From Spongilla lacustris (Eukaryota > Porifera > Demospongiae > Spongillida > Spongillidae): a DNA stretch of 64,000 nt. Each line of letters opens with the position of its first letter. Within the stretch, counting starts at the first letter, position 1. The stretch lies in NCBI GenBank assembly GCA_949361645.1, contig OX442416.1, positions 11,963,350-12,027,349 of the forward strand, read 5' to 3'. Positions 1 to 11,733 of the stretch are shown in pieces. A program made the position numbers and the translations under genes. The notes beneath the pieces were generated by a model. That model was given only the letters and a program-made list of their open reading frames with translations, had not been told where the DNA came from and did not search any database.

Positions 1-2534
1 GCAATTGTCCCAAAATTTGGGACAAATATTCAATAAGGAGAAGCAAGAATTAATGCAAAACCAAAAGTCCCTATGCCTTTATTCGTCAATGTACAGAAAA
101 AAGGACAATTGACTTAGCACTCTACACCATAAATATTTTAGCATGTATAGTTATAAATCCCTGCCAATAATGATTTTGTAATTGTCCCATAGGTGGAAAA
201 AATTGGAGAGGTTACTGCTGACTGAATATCCAAACAGTTCTTCACAAGAATATCACCTGGGTGCATGGTTGCATCTTTTGTCTGCCCCTACATATAAGCC
301 ACAACTATCTAAAAGACACACTTGATGGCAGAACTGCAAACAGACATCCCTCAAGCTGTTGTGCAGCAGCACAACATCCCCTCCACCTTTACACATCACT
401 GCATGGTTTCTCAGGTGTGTAGCTGGTGATCAGGACAGTATGGACAGTAATAACCCTAAGATGTGTCTATTCCAAGCCACCACTTCAATGGCATGAGGAC
501 ACTGACAACAAACATGCAATGTTGGTAGGGTAAGACTGAAATAGCAGTTGTTAAAACTGGCGGTTTTCCAACCTAGCAGATAAATCCTTCTGGCTTAAGC
601 TAGAAAAAGATCTTCAGAAATTGCATGTGATGGTGTATCATACAGTACTCTCGGTTAGAGCTATGAGAATGGGAAGTTCTTGAAGCCAGGCGTGCTTTCT
701 CTCATTTGGCATTGTGCCTGTCTTTTGGGCGGGGGGGGGGGGGGGGGGTGGGGGGGGGGGGGGGTGGGGGGGGGGCCTTAGGTATGACTTTGGTTTCTAC
801 CCCTCTCAAAATATGGAGGACATTAAGAAACATCTTTCATTTAGGCATTGGCAAGAGCACAATAAAAAAATGAGTAAAGAAAGTAACATAAAAGTTCGAG
901 GGTAGTCATTTATACATTGTAAATGGTCCACCCAAGCATAAACGAGTTTATCTAGAACCTTCTATCCAAGTTAGATTTGCAATTTTGCAAGAGGCATAAT
1001 TCAGGTTTTACACATTTTGGCTACCTTGGAATATTCTTTGTATCATCAGTATTATCAATTATTATATATAATGTGCTGCATATTTAACTTGTGTTGATGA
1101 AGCTGTAATTCACTGCTTTGATCCTCTTAAATTTATAAAGCTAACACTTTGGTTAGCATCAAGACTACGTACTGGTGCTCTTTCTAACTTTTGTTGAGAC
1201 CAAACCCAGACATCTGTTAAAGCAGACACATTTAAGCAACAGCACACATTAAGATCCAATATGACTCACATCATGATGCAAAGCACACCTTTCTATAAAA
1301 CTGCAATCTTCCCCATTATCTAAATGAATAATGCACCCAGCTAGAAGCTCACAATAAGCACACCTTATTTAGCACAGAGGTTTTCATACCTAAACAGTAT
1401 GCGAAATCATGCTGTGCACGATTACTTAACTGTATAGGTATTGAAAGCACACCCTCACATAACACAAGAGAATCTAACCATATGTTGGTCCACTCTGACC
1501 TGGGAACTTGCATGCATTCCCTCTCTTAAAAGAGCAGTCTTTCTATGAAAATCGAGCCCTAAACATGACACGATTGAGTTGATAAGCATATACCATGACA
1601 TAAAAACATGAGTAACCTAAGAGTTAGTGTGTATATGTGTGTGTATGTGTGTTTGTGTGTGTTATTTTCTATTTTCCTTTTCTACCACTCTGATAATTTG
1701 TACTGTGTCACACTGAATGTGAAAAATTGGTATTATAATTAGAGTACTAATACATTGCTTCTATACCCCTTCACATTTCCAAAGCATACCTAGAATGCAT
1801 AATTGACTATCAGTGGCACAGTTAAAGGTAGCCTTGTCCAAATTTAGGAGCTTACAGCATTAAGTTCTAGCAGGCAAGAGATAGAGCCGTTGAAAAGCAG
1901 GAGTACATTGCACTAGTAGATGTTGCCAATATATCACAAATAGCTCAAATAAGTACATGCATGTGTTAATGCACAAAATGCAACAATCAATTTTTGGCTG
2001 ATTTAAAGTAGCCTACACCTCCAAGGCATTTCCCCCCTTTAGACCTTGTTTCTACTCATGCCATCCTCTGTTTTATTCATTCACGATATATGCAAGAACT
2101 TCAAGGGGTATGTACAGGGGGGTTGTGAGGGGTTAAAAATTCTTTGAAATTTATTTTCACATTCAGTGTGACCCAGTACATATTTTCAGAGTGGTATAAA
2201 CAAGAAATTTTTTTAAAAAGTGAAATAAGCCCCCCCCCCCCCCCCCCCCCCATTTTGGCTGAGGACATCAGAAGTAGAGCTATGATAGTTGTGTGCCCAT
2301 CACATGTGTTTAAAAGTAAGCCACGTTCCATATGTTTTGTTAAGGTGTTATAAAATAGATATTAAGAATGCAGAGAAAAGAAGTGGCAATTCCTAGTACT
2401 CAAGTGTATGTGCCTGTTCAATGTAGAAGGCTTAACCTTGTCCTTGCCTGTTCCAGAGATAATATCAGTCTTTGCAGCCTGTTAAAGCTCCTGACTATGG
2501 TCGTGATCAAGCTCCAGATCATTCAGAAGTGAAA
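1..2534. other. Gene-poor flank with G/C homopolymers
   Basis: No convincing exon was found on either strand. The stretch holds a G tract at 731-775 interrupted only by two T, a TG-rich simple repeat near 1628-1662, and a run of 22 C at 2230-2251. A minus-strand AATAAA (TTTATT on the plus strand at 2072-2077) lies about 460 bases beyond the stop of the last ankyrin exon and could be its poly(A) signal; this is only positional. Confidence 0.5.
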
Positions 2535-2615
2535 TCATTCTTTAGCTTCATTGAGCTTCTTTACTACATCAAGATGCCCGTTTAAGCTAGCAGCCCACAA
2601 TGGACTCCAACCATC
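2535..2615 (-). CDS. Ankyrin-repeat gene, likely 3' terminal exon
   Basis: This exon encodes one truncated ankyrin repeat, beginning DGWSPLWAAS, continuing with a GHLDVVKKL-type helix, and then reaching a TGA stop at 2535-2537 (26 residues). The upstream acceptor reads CCCTTTAG before GAT, as in the other copies of the array. No donor follows, so it would be the last exon of a minus-strand gene assembled from one-repeat exons at 3222, 3821, 8264, 9289 and 9767. Ankyrin repeats are protein-binding modules; the partner cannot be inferred. It could instead be a decayed internal copy in which a substitution created the stop. Confidence 0.6.
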   Translation of the reverse strand, partial: DGWSPLWAASLNGHLDVVKKLNEAKE

Positions 2616-3221
2616 CTAAAGGGCAAAACACGGAATACATTTAATGCAAAAGCGTCAAAATCATATTGAATCACATAACAAGTACAGTACACAAAGACAA
2701 TCACTTGACTACATGCATTGTGCAGTGTACAAGACATTGCATTAGATGTTAAGTTCCATTGCTAAAGTGAACGTGTGACAGTATCACTTAATGCGTTCGT
2801 ACATGTATGTACATCTAAAATATTTCAATAGACTTGACATATTAAACAGGAATACATGTGTATTGTGTATTTCTTGATGCGTATTGCTAACAAACTTTAG
2901 CAATTCAGAATTATGTGTTGAAATGATTCTATCATTTCCCCAAATTCAAACAAACAGTACCGACATGTGCATGTATTTTAATGACTTGTAGCAAAATTGA
3001 CAATACATGATTGTGTTTATTGTTAGTTAGGAATTTCTCTTTCAGGTTGTTTATGAAATTACACATTACAATAAGACTGTCCAAATTTGATATCTAACTA
3101 ACAGGTACAACTGCTGAACTTGATCCACACAAGGAGGTGCACTATATGTACATACATGTACATGTAGAGTGATAATCAATGTATATAAAAACCATCAACT
3201 GAGCACTGATGCCATACCAAC

Positions 3222-3320
3222 CTTATCAGCCTGATTGACATTGGCTTCTGCTTCAATGAGCTTCTTTACAACATCAAGATGTCCATTACAGCTAGAGGCC
3301 AACAATGAACTCCAACCATT
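3222..3320 (-). CDS. Ankyrin-repeat exon (intact, 33 aa)
   Basis: Exactly 99 bases encode one 33-residue repeat, starting NGWSSLLASSCNGHLDVVKK and ending in the ANVNQADK loop. The acceptor is AATTAG and the donor is AAG/GTTGGTATGG. Both boundaries are phase 0, so the exon can be added or skipped without changing frame. The usual ankyrin TPL signature is replaced by SSL. The following intron is part of the duplicated unit seen throughout 2.5-9.9 kb. Confidence 0.72.
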
Positions 3321-3539
3321 CTAATTGGATAAACGCATTGCGTTAATCTTGAGGATGTAGCAGCGAATTCGGGACAATTCCAACCGAATAAAAATCGCCC
3401 GTGTCTTATTTTATAAACACGGACCATTTTTTTATCGGTGGGGGCGGAGGGGGGGGGGGGGTCGCAGTGTATGGATATGAATTGATTATCTTTTTAAACC
3501 ACTGCCCCCCAAATATGGACACCCTCTGCCGCCCATGAA

Positions 3540-3573
3540 TTTAGCTAGCAGCCCACAATGGACTCCAACCATC
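3540..3573 (-). pseudogene. Truncated ankyrin exon fragment
   Basis: Only the first ten codons of a repeat (DGWSPLWAAS) and the CCCTTTAG acceptor survive. The sequence then departs abruptly from the family into an unrelated segment containing a 13-G run (3449-3461). Its flank matches the flank of the 2535-2615 exon, so this looks like a copy cut by insertion or deletion. Confidence 0.6.
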
Positions 3574-3820
3574 CTAAAGGGCAAAACACATAATACAGTG
3601 CTATTTTTAATGCTACATAAGCTTTAAAGTGAACAGCATAGCAAGTATAGTACAATTACTTGATTACATGCATTACGCAGTGTACAAGACAATGCATTAG
3701 ATGTCAAGTTCCATCGCAAAAAGTGAACAAGTCAATGTATACGTATGCAATATGCTTCAATGAGAATTTCAAGATGTCCATGTATTGTAATGACAATATA
3801 TTGTACATGTGCATACCAAC

Positions 3821-3919
3821 CTTATTGGCCTGATTGACATTGGCTTCAGCTTCAATGAGCTTCTTTACAACCTCAAGATGTCCTTTACTGCTAGCGGCCA
3901 TCAATGGACTCCTACCATC
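3821..3919 (-). CDS. Ankyrin-repeat exon (intact, 33 aa)
   Basis: A 99-base, phase-0 exon encoding a near-consensus repeat: DGRSPLMAASSKGHLEVVKK followed by LIEAEANVNQANK. The acceptor is CCCATAAG and the donor is AAG/GTTGGTATGC. This is the cleanest member of the array and defines its exon boundaries. The open frame runs a little into both introns but the splice signals are shared with the other copies, so 3821-3919 is the supported coding part. Confidence 0.78.
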
Positions 3920-4200
3920 CTTATGGGCAAAACACATACCCCACCAGATATACATGCAGTGTTACTTTCGTGCTAAAATAGGGTAGAAATTAAAAGTAAC
4001 CATTTGAATCTATTACTTACTAGTAGTGTAAGTGAACAACATTACTACATGCATCAAGCCATCTAGTGTAATATGTATATGTAATGTGTACATGTACAAG
4101 ACATTTAACACATGGTATTCAGTCAAGCACAATGGTCTGAATGTGTTTAATGTAAATGTATGAGTAAGTATCTAAAATATACTGTCTTGTGTATTTAAAA

Positions 4201-4207
4201 ATAAATA

Positions 4208-4243
<36 letters not shown>
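4201..4243. repeat. (TA)n microsatellite
   Basis: About 30 bases of alternating TA follow an ATAA-rich lead-in, inside an intron of the ankyrin array. Confidence 0.9.
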
Positions 4244-4244
<1 letters not shown>

Positions 4245-4750
4245 CCAATCAACACGTACTACTATATAAATGGTACTGGATACACAGGGTTACACTAAGA
4301 CATTGCACTAGATATCAAGTTCCATTGCTATAAAAGTGAACTTGTGACAGTTTCACTTAATGTGTTCATATGTATATCTAAAATATTTTAATACAGATGT
4401 TTGACATATAAAACAGCAATACATGTGTATTGTGTATTTCTAGATGTGTATTGCTAACAAACTTTAGCAATTCAGAATTATGTGTAGAAATGATTATATC
4501 ATTTCCAATAATCCAAACAAACTAACTACATGTGCATGTATTATAATGACACATAACAAAATGGACAACACAGTCATGATTGTGTTTATTGTTATTTAGG
4601 CATTTCTATTTCAGGGTTTTTTAAATCAATTACAATAAAACTGTCCAAATTTGATATCTCACTAACAGATACAACTGCTGAACTTGATGCACACATGGAG
4701 TTCTTGTCTATGTATGTAAACCATCACCTGAGCACTGATGCCATACCAAC

Positions 4751-4839
4751 CTTATTGGCCTGATTGACATTGGCTTTAGCTTCTATGAGCTTCTTTACTA
4801 TCTCAAGATGTCCTTCGAAGCCAATGGACTCCAACCATC
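4751..4839 (-). pseudogene. Ankyrin exon with 10-base deletion
   Basis: This copy retains both splice sites and the start (DGWSPL) and end (HLEIVKKLIEAKANVNQANK) of the repeat, but is 89 bases long instead of 99. Ten bases are missing between the two helices, where other copies read AGCTAGCAGCCCACAA. Included in a transcript, it would shift the frame; skipped, the phase-0 neighbours would still join in frame. Confidence 0.65.
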
Positions 4840-5483
4840 CTAATGGGCAAGACACATAATACAGTGTTATGTTTAATGCTGCAAAAGCATCAAAATCATA
4901 TTGAACCATTTAAAGGGAACAACATAACAATCACTTGCATTGCGCATGACAGTGCACAAGGCATTGCATTAGATGTCAAGTTCCATTGCAAAGAGTGAAC
5001 TTGTGACAGTATCACTTAATGTGTTCATGTGTACATCTAAATTATTTTAATAGGTTTAACATTTGACATATAAACATGTGTATTGTGTATATCATGATGT
5101 ATATTGCTAACTGACTTTAACAATTCAGTTTGGTTTTGAAGTTATCAGCTGACATGATTCAATCATTTCCCATAATCCAAACAAACTGTACCTACATGTG
5201 CATGTATTTGAATGACACTTAGCAAAATCACTTTTGACAATACATGATTGTGGCTAATTTTCCGTTGTTTTTACTTAGGAATTTCTATTTCACATTGATA
5301 ATAAAATTACACATTACAATAAGACTGTCCAAATTTGATATCTCATTAACAGGTACAACTGCTGAACTTGATGCGCACATGGAGGTGGTACATGTAGAGT
5401 GCTAGTCTATATGTATGCAATACGCTTCAATGAGAATTTCCACATGTCCATGTATTTTAATGACAATACACGTACATCCCAAC

Positions 5484-5583
5484 CTTATCAGCCTGATTGA
5501 CATTGGCTTCAGCTTCAATAGGTTTTTTTTATTATATCAAGATGTCCATCAAAACAAGTTCTCCACAACGGACTCTGATCATC
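5484..5583 (-). pseudogene. Ankyrin exon with +1 frameshift
   Basis: This is a 100-base version of the module. The extra base lies in an expanded T run (plus strand, about 5523-5530) where other copies read GAGCTTCTTTAC. Splice sites resemble the family. The frameshift is in a homopolymer, so a sequencing or assembly error is possible. Confidence 0.55.
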
Positions 5584-6618
5584 CTAATGGAAGCAACACA
5601 TACCACACCAGACATATATGCAATGTTACTTTCATGCTACAAAAGGGTAGAAATTACTATGATTTACTAGTCATGAAGCCACTCTACTGTAATATGTATA
5701 TGTAATGGGTACTAGACATTTAATACATAGTATTTTTCAATCACAAAGGTCTGAATGTGTTTATAACGTACATATAAATCTATGTGTAAGTAGACTTAGT
5801 TATATTGCACACATAGTGATGTGTATAATTGAAGAACTTCATACATTGTGTTTAGCAAGAATGCTGTGACGAATACTATCCTATCCTGTCTATACAGCCA
5901 AACGCATAGTACTGTGCCACAGAACAACCATCAGCAATTCTCCTACACCAAAGATCTTTATTTGCAAATTGTACCCGCATTATATACTGACTCACGCACA
6001 GACACAATACAACAATACACTCAATAATGGTCAGGCCAGCGGCCCCCGAAAGGTGGCGCAGCCCAGGCGCCCACCCAATAGTCCACATTAGAGCTAGAGC
6101 CAGTACCAGTACGGACGTAAACGGGTACCCAGACACTCACAAATGCATTCATATTATTTCAATTTATGTAGTCCAAATCAGCTGTAACTCAATGTATTGA
6201 CATCTGTCTAGGATCGTTTTCTGTTGAATAGTTGTACTTTTTTGGATCTTCCATTTCAGTGCATTTATCAGATTGTTTATTCTGCAATATCACACCAATC
6301 GGCACAAATGGTAAACTGTTTGATGGCAAAATCAGCAAACATGGAGTTGTACCTTATATACATACACGTAGTGTGCTAGCCAATGTATGCAGTACATGTA
6401 AACATTTATCTGAGCACTGATGCTGCTCATCGCTGTACATCTGTGCATGGCAGAGTACAATAGATTTTATCCATGGGTATTCCATCTCTAGTTTCATCAC
6501 TTGCAACTGATGCACACATGGAGGTGCATAATATTTTACATAGAGGTTTACATGTAGTGTGCTAATCAATGTATGCAGTAGATCTAAACATTTATATGAG
6601 CACTGATGCCATACCAAC

Positions 6619-6741
6619 CACATTGGCCTGATTGACAATGGCTTTGGCTTCAATCAGCTTACATGTACATGTACATGTATATACTACGTATACATCAAGA
6701 TGTTCTTTACTGCTAGTGGCCAACAATGACCTCCAACCATC
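6619..6741 (-). pseudogene. Ankyrin exon with inserted ACATGT microsatellite and lost acceptor
   Basis: The module is 123 bases: the 99-base repeat plus 24 bases of TACATGTACATG-type simple sequence that replaces part of helix 2 with a YTCTCTCK-like stretch but keeps the frame. The acceptor dinucleotide is CG rather than AG (plus strand 6742-6743), so splicing into it as seen elsewhere should fail. Confidence 0.6.
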
Positions 6742-6821
6742 CGAATGCTTACTGCTTGTACAGTCTGACCTTTGACATGCCAATCTAATTTCTAGCTAAT
6801 GCTATCCTGCCTCCTGCCCAT

Positions 6822-7563
6822 GTGCAATCTATGGCTCTCAATAGTGAAAATTGTTCCTCATCATGGCTTTCAGTCCTGCCTATCAGTGATCATAGTTTCT
6901 ATGATATCATGTGTCTTCGCTACAATTGGCAACCATCAAACCTACCAAGCCACTGTGTCTGCAGCAGTTCTTTCACCACAGTCCACAAAATCATGCGCTC
7001 ACCAGCCCAACAGGTGGTTTTCCGTCTGTGCAGAACAATGATCTGAGGGATTTATCAGCTAATCTGTTGACTGAGGTATGTCCCAATGACTGTGTGTATA
7101 GAACCACCATTGCAAGCTTTAACTGGAGAACTGCTGTCGCATGAAATTTTGAATTCGGAAGATGGTGCTCGTCTTGAAGTCAGTGCACAAGTTTTTGGGG
7201 TGATCGTCACCAACGGGCATTTTTTGATGTACGTGTTTACCACCCAAATGCTCCCTCTTATTAAAACATGCAGTTACATGCATACCGCCTTCATGAACAC
7301 CAAAAGCAGAGCTCTTATGATCAACGTGTATGGGAGGTAGAACATGGCTCCTTAGTATTTACCACATCAGGAGGAATGGGGAAGTGTGCTTCCGTAACAT
7401 ACAAGAGACTTGCCTCTCTTCTATCAACCAAACAAGACCAAAGCTATGGCGCAACTATTGCTTGGGTAAGATGCTGCCTTAGTTTCTCTCTCTTGCGCTC
7501 TTCCATCATGTGCCTAAGAGGTGCTAGATCATCACAGGCGAGCATTCAGATCCAGCGTGATTG
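6822..7563 (+). pseudogene. Degenerate C-terminal part of a reverse-transcriptase-family element
   Basis: Read across several frameshifts, this region gives SSWLSVLPISDHSFYD, LRYNWQPSNLP, a Cys/His segment, FFDVRV, HEHQ, VEHGSLVFTTSGGMGK, YKRLASLLSTK, and finally LSFSLLRSSIMCLRGARSS. The same blocks occur in the better preserved remnant at 46.0-47.6 kb (LRYH, CDGCG..FSTGHALDCRKGG, FFDVRV, CIRGSR). From memory, this tail follows the RT domain in a family found in cnidarian and sponge genomes. It has internal stops and cannot be functional. Confidence 0.6.
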
Positions 7564-7770
7564 ATCTGGCTGTTGCAGAAGCCAAGGCTCCCACAGTATC
7601 TGTTTAATAAATTAACTGCATCCTTTGTGTGCACATCTACAATGTACATATCTTTTTTTTTACCCATCTATATTCACATCGGTGTTTTTTTAGTATTTAA
7701 AAAGCTTTATCATATAAAATATACGTAAAGTGTATGCATCTATCTCAAGATATTCCATTCTCTATAATAG

Positions 7771-7944
7771 GCATACCCAACTAATGGCGATCCGATGTGG
7801 TCTTACGATATTATCGATGCTTACCACCACCAAGTGTACGGTAATTGCGACAAGAAAATGTTTCCTGTGCTGAAATATGTTTTTACTTTCGAATTTCCGC
7901 TTTTGGAGATCAGCGGTTGGAAAGATATGGTTGTCCCGAACAAG
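7771..7944 (+). CDS. Orphan internal exon, unknown protein
   Basis: A 174-base, 58-codon segment is open in one frame, starting AYPTNGDPMWSYDIIDAYHH and ending ISGWKDMVVPNK. It lies between a plausible acceptor (CTCTATAATAG) and a strong donor (AAG/GTAAGT), both phase 0. Codon composition and aromatic-rich sequence look coding. I do not recognise the family and found no partner exon on this strand, so it may be a captured or relic exon. Confidence 0.4.
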
Positions 7945-8263
7945 GTAAGTTATCTGACCTTGCCAAAAGTAACTTATGTCAGTGCGATGCCAAACAGGAA
8001 CTTTTTCCTGGAAAGAAATGGTAGTTCTCCAAAAGTTTGAAAAAGGTAAGCGCTAGTGTAAATGGTTATTGAGATACGGTGATTTTACAATCGCTCGCAT
8101 TGGGGGCGAAGGGGGGCGGGGGTTTCCAAGAGGTAGTTTACGGTAATTGCGAAAGTGAACAAAATAACTGCATGCCACTGTACAGGCAGTGTACAAGACA
8201 TTTCACCATGGCATTAGATTTCTAATTCCATCCCTCCACAAATTATATGAAATCATTGCTTAC

Positions 8264-8365
8264 ATCAGATGTTGCTGTATTCACATCAGCACTTGCTCCC
8301 AACAAGCTCTGCACTATGTCATGATGACCTTTCCGACTTGCTACATACAATGGAGTCTCATTGTT
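8264..8365 (-). CDS. Divergent ankyrin-repeat exon (34 aa)
   Basis: A 102-base, phase-0 exon with acceptor TTACCAG and donor GAT/GTAAGC. It encodes NNETPLYVASRKGHHDIVQS followed by LLGASADVNTATSD, a textbook ankyrin repeat (TPL-VAS-GH-IVQ-LL-GADVN pattern). It is distinct from the DGWSPL family around it, so it is either an older repeat of the same gene or from a neighbouring ankyrin gene on the same strand. Confidence 0.7.
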
Positions 8366-9288
8366 CTGGTAAGAAATGAAGTATACCATAAATGTATTGC
8401 TTGCTAGTACATGTGTGCAATATGCAATTCATATTTTAGCTTAATTGAGGAATAAATCTCTTACATGTGTACATGTTACTTTTGTAGTGAGTTGCAAGCT
8501 TAAAGCCTATATGTGCCAGTATGTCTGAATGTGTTCACAATTTTTATTTTCACATTCAAATCCACGTACATAGAAACATTTCTATATTCGGGACACAATG
8601 TATTGATGTGCTTTTGCATTGCTAAAAAACATCACCAATTAATTCTACTGATTAGGTTTCTGTTTTATCAGTTACAATAAGGCATTAATTAGATTTCTTT
8701 TGCAGGCAGAACCACAATAGTCTGAATGTGTTCATACATTGGTTCAATGTATTGCACATGCTGTGATGTGTATTGCTATCAGACTTCATAAATTCTGTTA
8801 GTTTCAAAACAATGCATTGAAGTGATTTCATTTTCTGTAGTTCAAATATGATGTAACTACATGTAATCACATCTGCCAAAAATGACTACACAGACTGGTT
8901 TCTGTTGAATAGTTATACTTTTTTGGATTTTCCATTTCAGCGTATATATCAGATTGCGTATTCAATAGGTTTGACACATAAAACAGCCAAGCATGTGATT
9001 GTTTATTTCTTGATGTCTATTGCTAACAGACTTTAGTAATTCAGTTTGGTTTTGAAATTATCTGATGAAATGATTCAATCATTTCCCATACTCCAAACAA
9101 ACGGTACCTACATGTACATGTATTATAAAGACACGTAACAAAATGGATAACACAGTCATGATTGTGTTTATTTTAATTTAGGAATTATAAAACTGTCCAA
9201 ATTTGATATCTCACTAACAGGTACAACTGCTGAACTAGATGCACACATGGAGGTGCACTGAAAACCTGAGCACTGATGCCATACTAAC

Positions 9289-9387
9289 CTTATTGGCCTG
9301 ATTGACATTGGCTTTAGCTTCAATGAGCTTCTTTACTACATCAAGATGTCCTTCCAAGCTAGCAGCCCACAATGGACTCCAACCATC
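9289..9387 (-). CDS. Ankyrin-repeat exon (intact, 33 aa)
   Basis: A 99-base phase-0 exon: DGWSPLWAASLEGHLDVVKK then LIEAKANVNQANK. The acceptor is CCATTAG and the donor AAG/GTTAGTAT, the best donor of the array. The downstream intron carries the shared unit beginning GTCCAAATTTGATATCTCAC. Confidence 0.75.
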
Positions 9388-9766
9388 CTAATGGAATACA
9401 GTGTTATTTTTAATGCTACAAAAGCTTTGAAGTGAACAGCATCACAAGTATAGTACACAAGGACAATCGCTTGATTACATGCACTGTGCAGTGTACAAGA
9501 CAATGCATTAGATGTTCCATTGTAAAAAGTGAACTAGTTACAGTATCGCTTAATGTGTTCATTTATACATCTCAAATACTTCAATTGATTTGACACATAA
9601 AACAGCAATACATGTGATTGTGTGTATTGCTAACATACTATTCAGTTTCAACTCTGGTTTTGAAATTATCTGCTAAAAAGATTTTACTATTTCCCTTAAT
9701 CTAAACAAACTGCACCTACATGTGCATGTACATGTATTTATAATGACAATACATGTATATACCAAC

Positions 9767-9865
9767 CTTATCAGCCTGATTGACATCGGCTTCAGCTTCA
9801 ATCAGCTCTTTTACTACGTCAAGATGTCCACTAAAACTAGCTCTCCACAAAGGACTCCAACCATC
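9767..9865 (-). CDS. Ankyrin-repeat exon (intact, 33 aa), most upstream seen
   Basis: A 99-base phase-0 exon encoding DGWSPLWRASFSGHLDVVKE and LIEAEADVNQADK. The acceptor is CCATTAG and the donor AAG/GTTGGTATAT. No start-codon exon was identified further upstream on this strand (9866-11100), so the 5' end of the gene is either diverged or outside what can be recognised. Confidence 0.72.
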
Positions 9866-9869
9866 CTAA

Positions 9870-11100
9870 TGGAATAAACACATACCACACCAGAGATATA
9901 TGCAATGTTACTTTCATGCTACAAAATGGTAGAAATTAATATTTAACCATTTGAATCTATGACTAGTTGTGTAAGTGAACAACATTACTACATGCATCAA
10001 GCCACTCTACTGTAATATGTATATGTAATGTGTGCAAGACATTTAATACATGGTATTCAGTCAAGCAGAAAGCTAACGTGTGTCACTGGCAAGAATGTGT
10101 TCGTACATGTACGTGCTTGTACATGTACATGTAAATGCATGTGTAAGTAGGATTAATCATATTGCACAAGAACTTCAATTTGATTTAAATCAAATAGTAA
10201 AATAACGAATGCCCATGCATGTATATGCATGGATTGAAAAGTTAAATAAATCTGCTGTAGTAGCTCGAACCAAGGGTTATTAACTATTATAATCCTCAAT
10301 GGCTCGAACCCGGCGGATTTATAATACTCGATGTGTCGTGCCACGTGGGATATGCTTCATGTCATTCTCTTTGTCAGTATAGCACTCGCGGCATTTTTAT
10401 TTTTAAAGTGCATGGTATGTAGGTCCTATCAGTATTCTTGAAGAAGCTCGCCGATTTTTATAGGACTCTATTGCCTGGTAACCTCGGACAACGCTAAGTT
10501 ACACTTTTCTTGTTCATTACTTAGGAGCATAATTCGTGCATGCATGCATACATGTACATATGTACATGTATGCATGCATGCATGGTGATCCATGACATCA
10601 TGTGCATGGTCTGGGATTAATTGTGCAAGATAACATCCGTCGCTGTAATGAATCCTTGGAAGTGCAGTTTATAGCTCTCAATTGCATGGTTATAGAACAA
10701 ACTAGCTGCCCATGCATGGATTCGCTGGTATTCATAATCAGTAAACCAGCATACTTTACTGTTTGTGCATGTGCACCTATGACCTATTTTTGTGTAAAAA
10801 GCAGCAGATAGTATGCAGGCATTGTTTCCTTGCAACCACTGGTTATGACAATAACAAAGGTCAGGTATTGGCATCTGTTTACATTTGTATGCAGCTATCT
10901 TGTCCTTCTCAATTTGCATGTACACATTGTAGTGGTGTTAATTGACGACGTATAGTGTTGTCACGTGACTAGCAGGGCTTAGTGAAGTTGATCTGTGTAT
11001 TGAGTTACTGTATTTGCTGTGTATTATTAAGCATACCCTAAAGCAGCGCCCTCGAAAACGCATACTACTACATGGTGGCAGCGGTGCTGACCTGTTCAAC
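9870..11100. other. No gene seen; palindromic microsatellite
   Basis: Short opposing open frames around 10600-10930 overlap on both strands and show no splice logic or domain. The notable element is the 46-bp perfect palindrome at 10537-10582. Confidence 0.5.
10537..10582. repeat. 46-bp perfect palindrome of TGCATGCA/ACATGT units
   Basis: Base-by-base pairing shows two 23-base arms with no spacer, built from TGCA and ACATGT steps. Confidence 0.9.
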
Positions 11101-11129
11101 ACGACTAAGTAATATAATACCGGTGTGGG

Positions 11130-11275
11130 AGGGCGGATTGTCCCCCCGTGCAGGATGTTCCCCCCGGACATTATGCACCAGGGCAAACTGTCCCCCACTA
11201 GGAAAAAATGTCCCCCCCCCCCCCCCCCCCCCCCGGACACTCCACACCAGCTAGGGCGCAATGTCCTACCTAAAG
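11130..11275. repeat. TGTCCCCCC/GGACA cluster
   Basis: Degenerate units of the form GGGCAAACTGTCCCCC and TGTTCCCCCCGGACA, including a run of 23 C at 11212-11234. A second cluster of the same units lies at 15465-15590. Confidence 0.6.
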
Positions 11276-11526
11276 GGTAACAAAGGCAGTTATAAACGTC
11301 CAACAGGCTGGTTTTTAACGAAGACCCGTCCTTATATAGCGTAAAAACCATCCTGCCCGGATTGTGCGTCCAGGATGGGAATACATGTGGTTCTACCCTA
11401 GTTCTGTCGAATGTTGAAGCAATAATTCAATTCATACGTCAACATTCGACAAAACCCCTCCAAGTAAGGTTTTTACACTTTTTCAGGCTATGATCCTATT
11501 GATCTCAATATATATTTCAATCTCTC

Positions 11527-11697
11527 ATACTGATGAGATTTAAGCCATGAAGTATATCAATCACCACTCCTTAAAATGAATTTTAATAATGAATGTTTGA
11601 GTGCTTTGACGACACGGAAACGATAAGAGCTGTAAATTCTAAATGTTCGTGTATTTGTGTCAGTATTGGTTACAATGAGCTTTTCAAGCGGCGGAAC
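11527..11697 (+). repeat. Dispersed repeat, inverted copy at 15668-15870
   Basis: The segment from CATACTGATGAGATTT to CAAGCGGCGGAAC recurs in reverse complement at 15668-15870, with small indels. A minus-strand open frame over it (11557-11754) is not supported by the second copy. Confidence 0.6.
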
Positions 11698-11733
11698 GAC
11701 ATGCAGCTTTGCATGGCGACGGCTAGGAGCTAC

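Noticed and set aside
10602..10945. Opposing 60-102 codon frames
   Set aside because: Fully overlapping on both strands, no domain and no splice or poly(A) signals.
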